Below are positions 36,898 through 45,691 of a DNA stretch of 64,000 bases, in pieces (within the stretch, counting starts at the first letter, position 1; every line of letters begins with the position of its first letter). The translations under genes and the position numbers were made by a program. Location of the stretch: positions 118,987 to 182,986 of the forward strand of contig NZ_FQVU01000007.1 of the NCBI RefSeq assembly GCF_900129455.1, written 5' to 3'. The notes beneath the pieces are model-generated. The model was not told where the DNA came from and searched no databases. It saw only the letters and a program-made list of their open reading frames with translations. The stretch comes from Jatrophihabitans endophyticus (GTDB lineage: Bacteria > Actinomycetota > Actinomycetes > Mycobacteriales > Jatrophihabitantaceae).

Positions 36898-38883
36898 GTG
36901 CGTCGATCCCGAGTGAGGTCACCAACCTTGGACGAAGGCACGTCGCCGCGAGAGTGGATCTCGCGATTCGCGCACTGGTACTGGAAGACGATCGTCCTGT
37001 TCGGCGTCGTCGGTCTGGTCCTCGGAGCGGGTTACGGGTTGAGCCGAGCGCGGAGCTGGAGCGCCACCGCCGAGTTGATCACCGGTACCTACACGCTGCC
37101 CGCCTCGATCTCCAACGAGGCCGCGGTCAGCACGGCCGGTCCGCTCGGCCTCGAGTTGTCGGCCGACACGCAGGCGCGCATCATCGCCAGCCCGACCGTC
37201 GTCTCCATCGCCGTCGATGCGCTCGGCGACCGTGCCGGCGACGCCTCGACCTTCCTCTCCGGGGCCGCCGCCTCGGCGGTCACCGAGAACTCGTTCTCGG
37301 TCAAGGCCACCGGGTCGACCGCGAGGCAGGCGGTGTCGCGGGCCAACGCACTCGCCCGGGCCTACCTGACGTACCGGCAGAACAAGGGCCGCTCCGAACT
37401 GTTCACGCTCGGCAAGGAGGCGGCCGCCGAGGCCGCGTCCAAGACGAGGGCCGCCACCCAGCTCGGGGATCAGATCGCGAAGGCGCAACGGGAGAACTCC
37501 CGTTCGACCAGCAGTCTGCTGCAGCGTCAACAGTCGTTGCTGAGCGCCGCCGACGACTCGACGACGCGGGCGTCGCAGCTCAACTCGGCCGCGCAGGCGT
37601 TCGACGGTGGCGGCAGCGTCCCCCGGCCTGCCACCGTCGCCTCCGCGGACGAGTCACCGTCCGCGATCAGGTGGGCGGCGTTCGGCCTGCTCGGCGGGCT
37701 CGTGGCCGGTGTCGTCTTCGCGATCGTGTCGGGTCGGTTGTCCGACCGGTTGCGCTCGGACGCCGACCTCGAGCTCGCGGCGGGCGCGCCGGTCCTGCTC
37801 GATCTCCGTCACCTACGACGTCGGCAGCGGTGGCTGCCGACGCGGCGGGGCGTCGACGACAACCCGGCCGATCTGGGAGACGCGCCGGCGTTGGCTGCGC
37901 GCGCCATCGACCGGCTGCGCGACGAAGCAGGGGTGTCCGGTCACGAGGTGGTCGTGCGTCCCCTGACCACGGCGGCCGCCAACGCCCACGCGGCGATGGC
38001 GTTGGCCGCCGGGTACGTGGCCCTCGGCAACTCCGTGGAGGTCGTCGCCGCGGACGACGAGATCCCGGCCCTGCGTGCCGCAGCCACGACGTTCCAGCTG
38101 CCCCTCGCCGTCGTCGCCGAGCCGGTGGCCGGTGAGGTCGGGCGTCGCTTCGAGCAGCTCGCGCGCCTTCGCGTCGACGTCGGGGACGGGGACGCCTCGC
38201 ACGATGCGGCCGAACCGACGCTCGGAGCAGCGGGCCGGCGCGGGGAGCCGGTCCGCATCTGGCTGGCGCGGGCAGAGGCGGCGAACCGGGCATCGGTGGC
38301 GCTGCCGGCCACCGCGGTGTCCGTCCTGGCGGTTGCCCGAGGCTCCGACCGTGGCGCGCTGCTGCGACAGTCCGCCGAATCGCTGCGTTACGCCGGCCTC
38401 GAACCCGCGGGTGTCGTCACCGTGCCGGCCGGCGGCGAGGTGGCGCCGCCGGCGGTCGCACTCCCGGCGACGGAGCGGACCGACCGCCCGGTACGCCCCG
38501 CGGCGCGTGCCGAGCCGGAGCCGACGGCCGTGGCAGGGCCGCAGATCTCGACGCCGGCAGCCGAGCTCGAACCGGTGGCCGGCGAACCGCCATCGCCCAT
38601 CGAGCCGACCGAGCCGACCGAGCCGGTCGAGCCGGTCGAGCCGGTCGAGCCGGTCGAGCCGGTCGAGCCGGTCGAGCCGGTCGAGCCGGTCGAGCCGGTC
38701 GAGCCGGCCGAACCGACTGCCTCCGAACCCCAGCTCTCGGACGACGCGATCTCGAGCCGCGAGGACTCGGCAGCGACCGAGTCGCCTGCCCGGACAGTCG
38801 GGCCGTCCAGGTCGCCGGCCGCGGCGCGCAAGCGCTCGTCGGGCCAGACCCGACGGTCCGCACGCGGCAACAAACGGCGCTAG
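36898..38883 (+). CDS. Wzz-like chain-length/co-polymerase protein with degenerate kinase-like domain
   Basis: A 661-residue membrane protein. A Wzz-type N-terminal part has a first helix near 32-52 (TIVLFGVVGLVLGAGYGLSR), an extracytoplasmic coiled-coil domain, and a second helix near 255-280 (WAAFGLLGGLVAGVVFAIVS). The cytoplasmic part (about 330-530) resembles a BY-kinase/CpsD fold (AMALAAGYVALGNSVEVVAA; VSVLAVARGSDRGALLRQSA) but has no Walker A lysine loop, so it is probably inactive. The C-terminus is disordered with nine EPV repeats and a basic KRSSGQTRRSARGNKRR end. GTG 36898 is taken; TTG 36928, behind GTGAGG, is a good alternative. Confidence 0.83.
   Translation: MRRSRVRSPTLDEGTSPREWISRFAHWYWKTIVLFGVVGLVLGAGYGLSRARSWSATAELITGTYTLPASISNEAAVSTAGPLGLELSADTQARIIASPTVVSIAVDALGDRAGDASTFLSGAAASAVTENSFSVKATGSTARQAVSRANALARAYLTYRQNKGRSELFTLGKEAAAEAASKTRAATQLGDQIAKAQRENSRSTSSLLQRQQSLLSAADDSTTRASQLNSAAQAFDGGGSVPRPATVASADESPSAIRWAAFGLLGGLVAGVVFAIVSGRLSDRLRSDADLELAAGAPVLLDLRHLRRRQRWLPTRRGVDDNPADLGDAPALAARAIDRLRDEAGVSGHEVVVRPLTTAAANAHAAMALAAGYVALGNSVEVVAADDEIPALRAAATTFQLPLAVVAEPVAGEVGRRFEQLARLRVDVGDGDASHDAAEPTLGAAGRRGEPVRIWLARAEAANRASVALPATAVSVLAVARGSDRGALLRQSAESLRYAGLEPAGVVTVPAGGEVAPPAVALPATERTDRPVRPAARAEPEPTAVAGPQISTPAAELEPVAGEPPSPIEPTEPTEPVEPVEPVEPVEPVEPVEPVEPVEPVEPAEPTASEPQLSDDAISSREDSAATESPARTVGPSRSPAAARKRSSGQTRRSARGNKRR
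38620..38700 (+). repeat. Nine perfect 9-bp tandem repeats encoding EPV
   Basis: GAGCCGGTC is repeated nine times in frame inside the Wzz-like gene, flanked by EPT and EPA variants. It encodes a stiff acidic/proline linker prone to slippage. Confidence 0.97.
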
Positions 38884-38891
38884 GGCCCGTC

Positions 38892-40310
38892 TTGGTCGTC
38901 GATCGGGCCACGCTCGCGCGGCCGCCGGACCGCCTCGGTGACGCGCTGCTGGGCACGCGATCCGCGACGGCCGCGCGGGTGTCCACCGCCGTCGTGACGT
39001 CGGTGTGGCTGCTGCTGCTGGTCAGCGTGCAGCCGTGGTCGAGGGCCAGCATCGGAAGCAGCGGTCAGTCGTCGAATGCCTCGAAGGGTGTGCTGGTCGC
39101 CGGCTGCCTGCTGCTCGCCATCGTCTGTGCCCGGGGCGCGATCCGGGGTCGGGTACCTGCCCTCTGGTGGTACCTGCTCGTCTACGCCGGGCTGGCGGTG
39201 GCGAGCACGATGCTCATCGGCGGGACGTTGTCGGTGGGCACCCGCGTGGTCCGCCTGCTGATCTTCCTGGTCATCCCGCTGTGCCTGTGGTCGCATCTTC
39301 GCGACTCGCGGACGCGGATCATCACGGCGATGTTCCTGTCATACCTGGTCTTCGGGGTCACGACGATCCTCGGACCCGTCCTGCTGCCCGACCGGGCGTG
39401 GCAGAACGGCACCCCGTTCTCCGCCGGCGGACGGTTGGTGGGGCCGCTGCTGCCGATGCTGCCCACGCGCATCGGCGAGATCGGCGCCGTGCTCGCCGGG
39501 TTCGCGGTGCTGCACTGGGCGTTCCGGCGCGTCAGGCCGCTGCCGGCCGGCACGGTCGCATTGCTCGGGCTCGCCCTGCTCGTGCTGAGTCGCACGAGGA
39601 CGGCCACCGGAGCGCTCGGACTCGGGCTGCTGATCGCGGCGGTGGCCACGCTCCGATCGGACGGTGGCCGGCGGCTGCGGCGCTGCCTGGTCTGGGCGAT
39701 CGTCGCCGCGCTGCCGGCCGTGCCGCTGATCCTGGCGTGGGTCAAGCGAGGTCAGTCGACGGATCAGTTGTCGTCGCTGACCGGTCGAACGGTCGCGTGG
39801 AACTACATCATCCATCTCCCCGTCGACACGACGACGTTGTTGCTCGGTCGCGGCCTGGGCCACACGTCGGTCTTCATCCGGCGCCCCGACAACACCCTCA
39901 GCCTCGCACCGATCGACAGCAGCTGGATCACGCTGTACTACGAGTCGGGGCTGATCGGGCTCGGCCTCGTGGCCGCCGCGTTCCTCACCACGTTGGTCAT
40001 GGCGTTCCGGGCCCGCACGCCGTTCGTCCGTGCCTGCTGCGTCTTCCTGATGACCTATCTGGCGATCGACGGTGCGAGCGAGACCGGGCTGAGCGACGCC
40101 TCGCCGCTGTTGCTGATGCTGATGGTGGTGGCGCTGGCCAGCTATGCCGACCGTCGTCGGCCGGCCGCGGTGTCGGGCGGGGTTGCGCCGTGCCGGTCTC
40201 GGTTCCCGAACCCGGCTAGAGAGCGCCAGAGTTCCGCGTCGCATGCCGGTTCGGGGCGGACAAAACCGGTCAAGCGGCGCGTCGCGCCCGGCCGTTCCGT
40301 CGCGTCGTGA
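38892..40310 (+). CDS. O-antigen ligase/Wzy polymerase-like membrane protein
   Basis: A 472-residue protein with about 11 hydrophobic segments. A large extracytoplasmic loop lies near 290-345 (TGRTVAWNYIIHLPVDTTTL; LGRGLGHTSVFIRR; SSWITLYYESGLIGLGLVAA). The loop with W-x-x-x-YESG-x-G is typical of the Wzy_C/O-antigen ligase family, which polymerises or ligates repeat units outside the membrane. The start is weak: TTG 38892, eight bases after the previous stop, without a good RBS. The C-terminal 60 residues are basic and disordered. Confidence 0.85.
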   Translation: MVVDRATLARPPDRLGDALLGTRSATAARVSTAVVTSVWLLLLVSVQPWSRASIGSSGQSSNASKGVLVAGCLLLAIVCARGAIRGRVPALWWYLLVYAGLAVASTMLIGGTLSVGTRVVRLLIFLVIPLCLWSHLRDSRTRIITAMFLSYLVFGVTTILGPVLLPDRAWQNGTPFSAGGRLVGPLLPMLPTRIGEIGAVLAGFAVLHWAFRRVRPLPAGTVALLGLALLVLSRTRTATGALGLGLLIAAVATLRSDGGRRLRRCLVWAIVAALPAVPLILAWVKRGQSTDQLSSLTGRTVAWNYIIHLPVDTTTLLLGRGLGHTSVFIRRPDNTLSLAPIDSSWITLYYESGLIGLGLVAAAFLTTLVMAFRARTPFVRACCVFLMTYLAIDGASETGLSDASPLLLMLMVVALASYADRRRPAAVSGGVAPCRSRFPNPARERQSSASHAGSGRTKPVKRRVAPGRSVAS

Positions 40311-40347
40311 GCGCCGAGTTGATGGCCCTCGATGTTTGGCCTACATT

Positions 40348-40375
40348 AAGTCCCGGGGATTTTGTCGGGGGACTT
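40348..40375. promoter_or_regulatory. Inverted repeat around GTC-GGGG-GAC before the large secreted-protein gene
   Basis: AAGTCCC (40348-40354) pairs with GGGACTT (40369-40375); the inner GTCGGGGGAC is itself palindromic (40364-40373). It lies 17 bp before the ATG at 40392 and may be a leader hairpin. Confidence 0.4.
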
Positions 40376-40391
40376 TGGCGGGGGCCAATCA

Positions 40392-43300
40392 ATGTTCAAG
40401 CGAGTTCTACTTTGTGCTGCGCTCATTATGGGCATTCCGGTGTTGGCCGCTGCGCCCGCCGCGAACGCCGCGGACGTGACGGGCGTTTCCGCCACCGCGT
40501 CCAGTAGTTGGCAGCCCAATGACACGGTGCGCGCCATGGCGGTCGCCAAGGGCGTGCTGTTCGTCGGCGGCGAGTTCACCAGCGTGCGCCCGCCCGGTTC
40601 GGCCGCAGGCTCGGGCGAGGTCGCGCGAAGCTACCTCGCCGCGTTCAACGCGACCACCGGCGACCTGATCACGAGCTTCAACCCGCAGCCCAACGGCAAG
40701 GTGTGGGCGCTCAAGGCCTCGCCGGACGGTTCCCGCGTCTATGTGGGCGGCGACTTCACCTCCATCGGCGGGCAGACCCACAAGCGGCTCGCGGCGATCA
40801 CCGTGTCGTCGATGTCGGTCGTGTCGGCCTGGAAGCCGGACGTGTCGTACCGCGTCGAGGACATCGCGCAGTACGGCGACTCGGTGTACTTCGTCGGGCC
40901 GTTCGGCATGGTCAACACCGCCACGCGCAACAAGATGGCCGCGGTCTCGGCGTCCACTGCCGCGCTCCTCCCGTGGGACCCGAACGCCGACGGCGACAAC
41001 CCCGCGGCCGTGGCGGTCTCCGAGGACGGTTCGAAGGTCTTCGTCGGTGGCGACTTCAACACGTTGCAGGGCCAGCCGGAGCGGGCCTTCGCCGCGGTGG
41101 ACCCCACCACGGGGACGCCGCTCGCCTTCCCGGCGCAGTCGGCGATGCCGCCGGTGTCGAGCTACTGCGTGAGCCGAGTGCGCAACATCGTGGTCAAGGG
41201 CGACACCGTCTACGCGTCCGCCGCGGGTGACGGCGGCGGCTGCTTCGACGGCACCTTCGCCGGCAACGTCAACACCGGCGCGCTCGTGTGGCGGAGCAAC
41301 TGCCTCGGCGCGACGGAGGCCATCCAGTACGTCGGGAACTGGCTGTTCAAGGGCTCGCACGCCCACGACTGCTCCGACCAGGGTGACTTCGGCCAGAACG
41401 CCGGCGTCGGTGCGGCGAACCACTTCCTGCTCGTCCAGGATCCCGCGAACGGCCGGATCGGGCCTTGGTTCCCGACCACGAACGCCGCGGCGCCGACCAA
41501 CGTCGGACCGCTCGCCTTCGCGACCGACGGCACCCAGGTCTTCGTCGGCGGTGACTTCACGACGGTCAACGGCGCCGCGCAGGCGCACCTGACCCGCTTC
41601 GCCGCCACGCCGGAGACGCCGCCGGGCAAGGTGCAGACGCCGGTCGCCGGCGTCGTCGGCCCGAACGCCGTGCAGGTCACCTTCACCGCGGCTCTCGACG
41701 CCGACGACGAGGACCTGACCTACAACATCTACCGGCAGGGCACGACTGCCCCGATCAAGACGCTCACCCTCAACTCCAAGTTCTGGAACATCCCGAGCGC
41801 GCAGTTCGTGGACACGGGGCTGACGCCCGGCAGCAAGGTCTACTACCGGGTGGAGGCGACGGACGGCGTCGGATCCACGTACTCCAACTGGACCAGCGCG
41901 GTGACGGTGTCCGCGTCGGCGCCCAACTACAGCACCCTGGTCTCGGCCGACGGCGCGTCGAACTACTGGAAGCTCGATGAGACCAGCGGCACCACGGCGG
42001 CGGACAGCGGCAACCCGGCCTACCGGAGCACCGGCACCTACTCCAACGTGACGCTGGGTCAGCCCAGCGGCACCGGCGGCGTCGGGTCGGCCTCGTTCAA
42101 CGGCAGCAGCAGCATCGTGAGCACCGCGCAGCTGTTCGCCGGACCGAGCACGTTCAGCGAGGAGACGTGGGTCAAGACGACCACGAACCAGGGCGGGAAG
42201 ATCCTGGGCTTCGGTGACTCGCCGACGGGAACGAGCAGCAACTACGACCGTCACCTCTACATGCAGAACGACGGGCGGGTCACCTTCGGCGTCTACTCCG
42301 GTGGCACCTGGACGGTGACCAGCAAGGCCGCGCTGAACGACGGCAAGTGGCACCAGATCGTCGGCACGATGGTCAGCGGAGCGATGGTGCTCTACGTCGA
42401 CGGCGTCGCCCAGGGCACGGCCGCCGCCACCGGCTCGCAGACCTTCCGGGGCTACTGGCGCATCGGGGGTGACAACATCAACGGGTGGCCCGGCCAGCCG
42501 TCGTCCAACTTCTTCAACGGCCTGATCTCGGACGTCGCGACCTACCCGGTCGTGTTGAGCCGGACGCAGGTGGCGAAGCACTACGCAGCGGCCGGCTACG
42601 CCGTGGCACCGACCTCGTCGTTCACCGTCGACTGCACCGCGAAACCCTGCTCCTTCGACGCCTCGGCATCGGACGACGTGGACGGTTCGATCACCTCCTA
42701 CGCCTGGGACTTCGGCGACGGGAAGACGGTCACCACGGCAGGACCGACGACGACGCACGACTACGCCACCGCGGGCACCTACCCGGTGAAGCTCACGGTC
42801 ACCGACAACTCGGGAACCACCGACACGTCGAGCCAAACGGCGACCGTTCGCCCGCAGAGCCCGTCGGACACCTACGGCAGCGCCGTCTACAAGTCGAACC
42901 CCTCGCTGTACTGGCGGCTCGACGAGACCGCCGGCTCCGCGGCAGCCGATGCCGCCGGGCCGGGCAACGGCGGCACGTACTACGGCAGCTACACGCAAGG
43001 GCAGCCGGGCGCGCTCGACGGCGGGAACGGCACCTCGGTCCGCTTCTCCGGCGGCGGGGTCTACAGCAACCAGGCGGTCGCCAACCCGACCACCTACAGC
43101 GAGGAGGCGTGGTTCAAGACGTCGACCAACGTCGGTGGCAAGATCATCGGCTTCGGGTCCTCGCAGGTCGGCGGTAGCGGCCACTACGACCGCCACGTCT
43201 ACATGCAGAACGACGGCACGCTCGTCTTCGGTGCCTACAACGGCAGCGCGGCGACCGTCACGACGGCAACCGCCTACAACGACGACACCTGGCACCAGGT

Positions 43301-44951
43301 GGTGGCGACGATGGGCAGCGGCGGGATGGCGCTCTACGTCGACGGTCAGCTGATCGGGACGAACTCCAACACGGTCTCGGAGAACTTCACCGGGTACTGG
43401 CGGGTCGGCAACGACACGACCTGGAGCTCCAGCAGCTCGGCCTTCAACGGCTCGATCGACGAGGTGTCGGTGTACCCGACCGCCCTCACCGCGCAGGACG
43501 TCTCGTCCCACTACGCGGCGCGCAACGGCTCCAACGAACCGCCGGTGGCCTCGTTCACGGTCAACTGCACCGATCTGACGTGTTCCTTCGACGGGTCGGC
43601 GTCCTCGGACCCGGACGGCTCGATCACCAGCTACGCATGGGACTTCGGCGACGGCAGCAGCAAGACGACGACCGGACCGACGGTGGACCACGCCTACGGC
43701 AGCGCCGGCACGCGCACGGTGTCGCTCACGGTCAGCGACAACCGGCAGGCGACCGCGACCGTGACCAAGTCCGCCGTGGCCACGGCGCCGAACTCACCGC
43801 CGACGGCCAGTTTCGCGCTCAGCTGCGCAAATCTGACGTGCACGTTCGACGGCTCCGGCTCGACGGACAGCGACGGCTCGGTGACCGCGTACGCGTGGAA
43901 CTTCGGCGACGGGAAGTCCGACACCACCTCGGGTGCGAAGGTCTCGCACACGTTCTCCTCGGCCGGCGACTACACCGTGGCGCTGCAGGTCGTCGACGAC
44001 GACGGTGCGGTGGACTCCGTCTCGCACACGGCGACGGCGACCGCGCCCAACTCGGCACCCACCGCCCGCTTCACGGTGACGTGCACGCAGCGAGACTGCT
44101 CGTTCGACGGTTCGACCTCCGCCGACGCCGACGGGTCGGTCACCGGGTACGCGTGGAACTTCGGCGACGGGAAGACCGACACCACGTCGGGTGCCACCGT
44201 GACGCACTCCTACGCCTCGGCCGGCGACTACACGGTCACGCTCACCGTGACCGACAACGGCGGGGCGACGGACACCGTCACCCACACCGCGGCGGCCCGC
44301 GAGACCCTGGCGAGCGACGCGTTCGACCGCACCGTCACGAACGGGCTGGGCACGGCCGACACGGGTGGTGCGTGGAAGCTCGGCGCCGGGAGCGCGTCGC
44401 GCTACTCCGTGTCCGGCGGCGCGGCGAAGTTCCAGTCGCTGACCGCGGGGGCGCAGACCGCGCAGTACCTCACCGGTGTCTCGACGACGTCCGCCGACGT
44501 CGTAGCGGGCTTCACGACGGACAAGGCAGCGACGGGCGGCGGCATGTACGTCTCGGTCGAGGGTCGTCGCGTCGTCGGCACCGGCATCTACCAGGCAAAG
44601 GTCAGGCTGCTCGCCGGCGGTGCGGTGTCGATCGGCCTCGAGCGGGTCGACGCGAACGGCACGCCGACGCAGATCGCGGCACAGACGACGATCGCCGGGC
44701 TCACCTACACGCCGGGCACGGTGCTGCGGTTGCGGGTCCAGGTGACCGGGACGTCGCCGACGTCGGTGCGTGCGCGGGTCTGGAACTCGTCCGTCGCGGA
44801 GCCGACGGCGTGGCAGGTGACAGCCACCGACAGCACGGCGGGGCTGCAGGCGGCCGGCACCATCGGCCTGGCGTTCATCTCGTCGGGCAGCTCGACGAAC
44901 GCCCCGGTGGTCGCGAGCTTCACCAATCTGTCGGCGGTCAAGCCGTCCTGA
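40392..44951 (+). CDS. Giant secreted protein: beta-propeller, FN3, LamG and PKD domains
   Basis: A 1519-residue exported protein. Signal peptide 1-26 (ending PAANA). About 35-410 is a beta-propeller with VGGDFTSIGGQ/VGGDFNTLQGQ/VGGDFTTVNGA units (DUF5122-like). About 410-510 is FN3. LamG/concanavalin-type domains lie at about 511-735 and 823-1045, each with YWKLDE or YWRLDE and YDRHxYMQNDG. PKD domains lie at about 739, 1050, 1134 and 1220, each with YAWDFGDG or YAWNFGDG. A C-terminal beta-sandwich (about 1306-1519) begins ASDAFDRTVTNGLGTADTGG. The set suggests binding to polysaccharide on the cell surface. No anchor is seen. The ATG at 40392 was chosen for the signal peptide. Confidence 0.93.
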   Translation: MFKRVLLCAALIMGIPVLAAAPAANAADVTGVSATASSSWQPNDTVRAMAVAKGVLFVGGEFTSVRPPGSAAGSGEVARSYLAAFNATTGDLITSFNPQPNGKVWALKASPDGSRVYVGGDFTSIGGQTHKRLAAITVSSMSVVSAWKPDVSYRVEDIAQYGDSVYFVGPFGMVNTATRNKMAAVSASTAALLPWDPNADGDNPAAVAVSEDGSKVFVGGDFNTLQGQPERAFAAVDPTTGTPLAFPAQSAMPPVSSYCVSRVRNIVVKGDTVYASAAGDGGGCFDGTFAGNVNTGALVWRSNCLGATEAIQYVGNWLFKGSHAHDCSDQGDFGQNAGVGAANHFLLVQDPANGRIGPWFPTTNAAAPTNVGPLAFATDGTQVFVGGDFTTVNGAAQAHLTRFAATPETPPGKVQTPVAGVVGPNAVQVTFTAALDADDEDLTYNIYRQGTTAPIKTLTLNSKFWNIPSAQFVDTGLTPGSKVYYRVEATDGVGSTYSNWTSAVTVSASAPNYSTLVSADGASNYWKLDETSGTTAADSGNPAYRSTGTYSNVTLGQPSGTGGVGSASFNGSSSIVSTAQLFAGPSTFSEETWVKTTTNQGGKILGFGDSPTGTSSNYDRHLYMQNDGRVTFGVYSGGTWTVTSKAALNDGKWHQIVGTMVSGAMVLYVDGVAQGTAAATGSQTFRGYWRIGGDNINGWPGQPSSNFFNGLISDVATYPVVLSRTQVAKHYAAAGYAVAPTSSFTVDCTAKPCSFDASASDDVDGSITSYAWDFGDGKTVTTAGPTTTHDYATAGTYPVKLTVTDNSGTTDTSSQTATVRPQSPSDTYGSAVYKSNPSLYWRLDETAGSAAADAAGPGNGGTYYGSYTQGQPGALDGGNGTSVRFSGGGVYSNQAVANPTTYSEEAWFKTSTNVGGKIIGFGSSQVGGSGHYDRHVYMQNDGTLVFGAYNGSAATVTTATAYNDDTWHQVVATMGSGGMALYVDGQLIGTNSNTVSENFTGYWRVGNDTTWSSSSSAFNGSIDEVSVYPTALTAQDVSSHYAARNGSNEPPVASFTVNCTDLTCSFDGSASSDPDGSITSYAWDFGDGSSKTTTGPTVDHAYGSAGTRTVSLTVSDNRQATATVTKSAVATAPNSPPTASFALSCANLTCTFDGSGSTDSDGSVTAYAWNFGDGKSDTTSGAKVSHTFSSAGDYTVALQVVDDDGAVDSVSHTATATAPNSAPTARFTVTCTQRDCSFDGSTSADADGSVTGYAWNFGDGKTDTTSGATVTHSYASAGDYTVTLTVTDNGGATDTVTHTAAARETLASDAFDRTVTNGLGTADTGGAWKLGAGSASRYSVSGGAAKFQSLTAGAQTAQYLTGVSTTSADVVAGFTTDKAATGGGMYVSVEGRRVVGTGIYQAKVRLLAGGAVSIGLERVDANGTPTQIAAQTTIAGLTYTPGTVLRLRVQVTGTSPTSVRARVWNSSVAEPTAWQVTATDSTAGLQAAGTIGLAFISSGSSTNAPVVASFTNLSAVKPS

Positions 44952-44966
44952 ACCGGATCCGGACGT

Positions 44967-45003
44967 CGCTCGGACGGCCTTATTGTTGAGGTCCGTCCGA
45001 GCG
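44967..45003. terminator. 11-bp perfect hairpin after the giant secreted-protein gene
   Basis: CGCTCGGACGG (44967-44977) pairs with CCGTCCGAGCG (44993-45003) around a 15-nt loop. It begins 15 bp after the stop codon. There is no T tail, as is common in high-GC species. Confidence 0.7.
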
Positions 45004-45048
45004 GCGCCGGTCCGGCGGACGCAGCCGATGAACCAGCGGAGGAATGCC

Positions 45049-45684
45049 GTGCCCACCACCACGAGGACGGGTCCGCGTCTGCCGTTCGGCATCGCGGCGA
45101 GCGTGGCGGCGGTGGCGGTGTTCGTCGCGGCCTGCGACGGCGGGAGCGGCAAGGACGCCGCGACGACGACTCCCGCCAGCGCGGGGTCGTCGGTGGTCTC
45201 CGAGAGCCCGGCGTCGTCGAGTTCGACGCCGGGCCGGACCACCGCGCCGCCGCGCTCGTCCGCGTCCGGGACGGGCGGCGCCTCCTCGCCCACGACGACG
45301 CCGCCCACGCCGCTGGCTACGGGCAGCTGGGACAAGACGTATCACCCGTTGCCCGCGGGCGCGACGGTGCCACGTGGGTCGGCGCTGCGCTTCCTGCAGA
45401 TGAAGTACGACGTGATCAACGGCGGTTGGAACCTGCGTGGGGCATTCCGCCACCCGGGGCGTGGTGCCGGGCCGATCATCTACTTCGCGCTCGCGTCGGC
45501 TTCGGGGCGTGCCGGCGCAGCGACCCCGTTCCGACTGACGACGACCGACAACCTGCAGGTCTTCCTCGTCGGCGTCCGCTCGCCGCGTCCCCGCTCCGTG
45601 GTCGTGTTCGGGGCGACACGCGACGGGGGTCAGGGGAGTCGGCTGCTGACGGTGCGCATTCCCGGGTCCGCCTTCGCGAACTGA
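45049..45684 (+). CDS. Small lipoprotein in the exopolysaccharide island
   Basis: A 211-residue predicted lipoprotein: signal LPFGIAASVAAVAVFVAAC with a lipobox VAAC (Cys at 29), a Ser/Thr/Pro linker to about residue 100, then a compact domain (YHPLPAGATVPRGSALRFLQ; YDVINGGWNLRGAFRHPGRG; IPGSAFAN). I do not recognise the domain. GTG 45049 was chosen because GGAGGA lies 5 nt upstream; ATG 45028 would add 7 residues. It is convergent with the GT4 gene 7 bp away. Confidence 0.82.
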   Translation: MPTTTRTGPRLPFGIAASVAAVAVFVAACDGGSGKDAATTTPASAGSSVVSESPASSSSTPGRTTAPPRSSASGTGGASSPTTTPPTPLATGSWDKTYHPLPAGATVPRGSALRFLQMKYDVINGGWNLRGAFRHPGRGAGPIIYFALASASGRAGAATPFRLTTTDNLQVFLVGVRSPRPRSVVVFGATRDGGQGSRLLTVRIPGSAFAN

Positions 45685-45691
45685 GTGCGGG

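Noticed and set aside
40407..43691. 1094-codon minus-strand ORF opposite the giant secreted protein
   Set aside because: Shadow frame; the plus strand has signal peptide and clear PKD/LamG domains.
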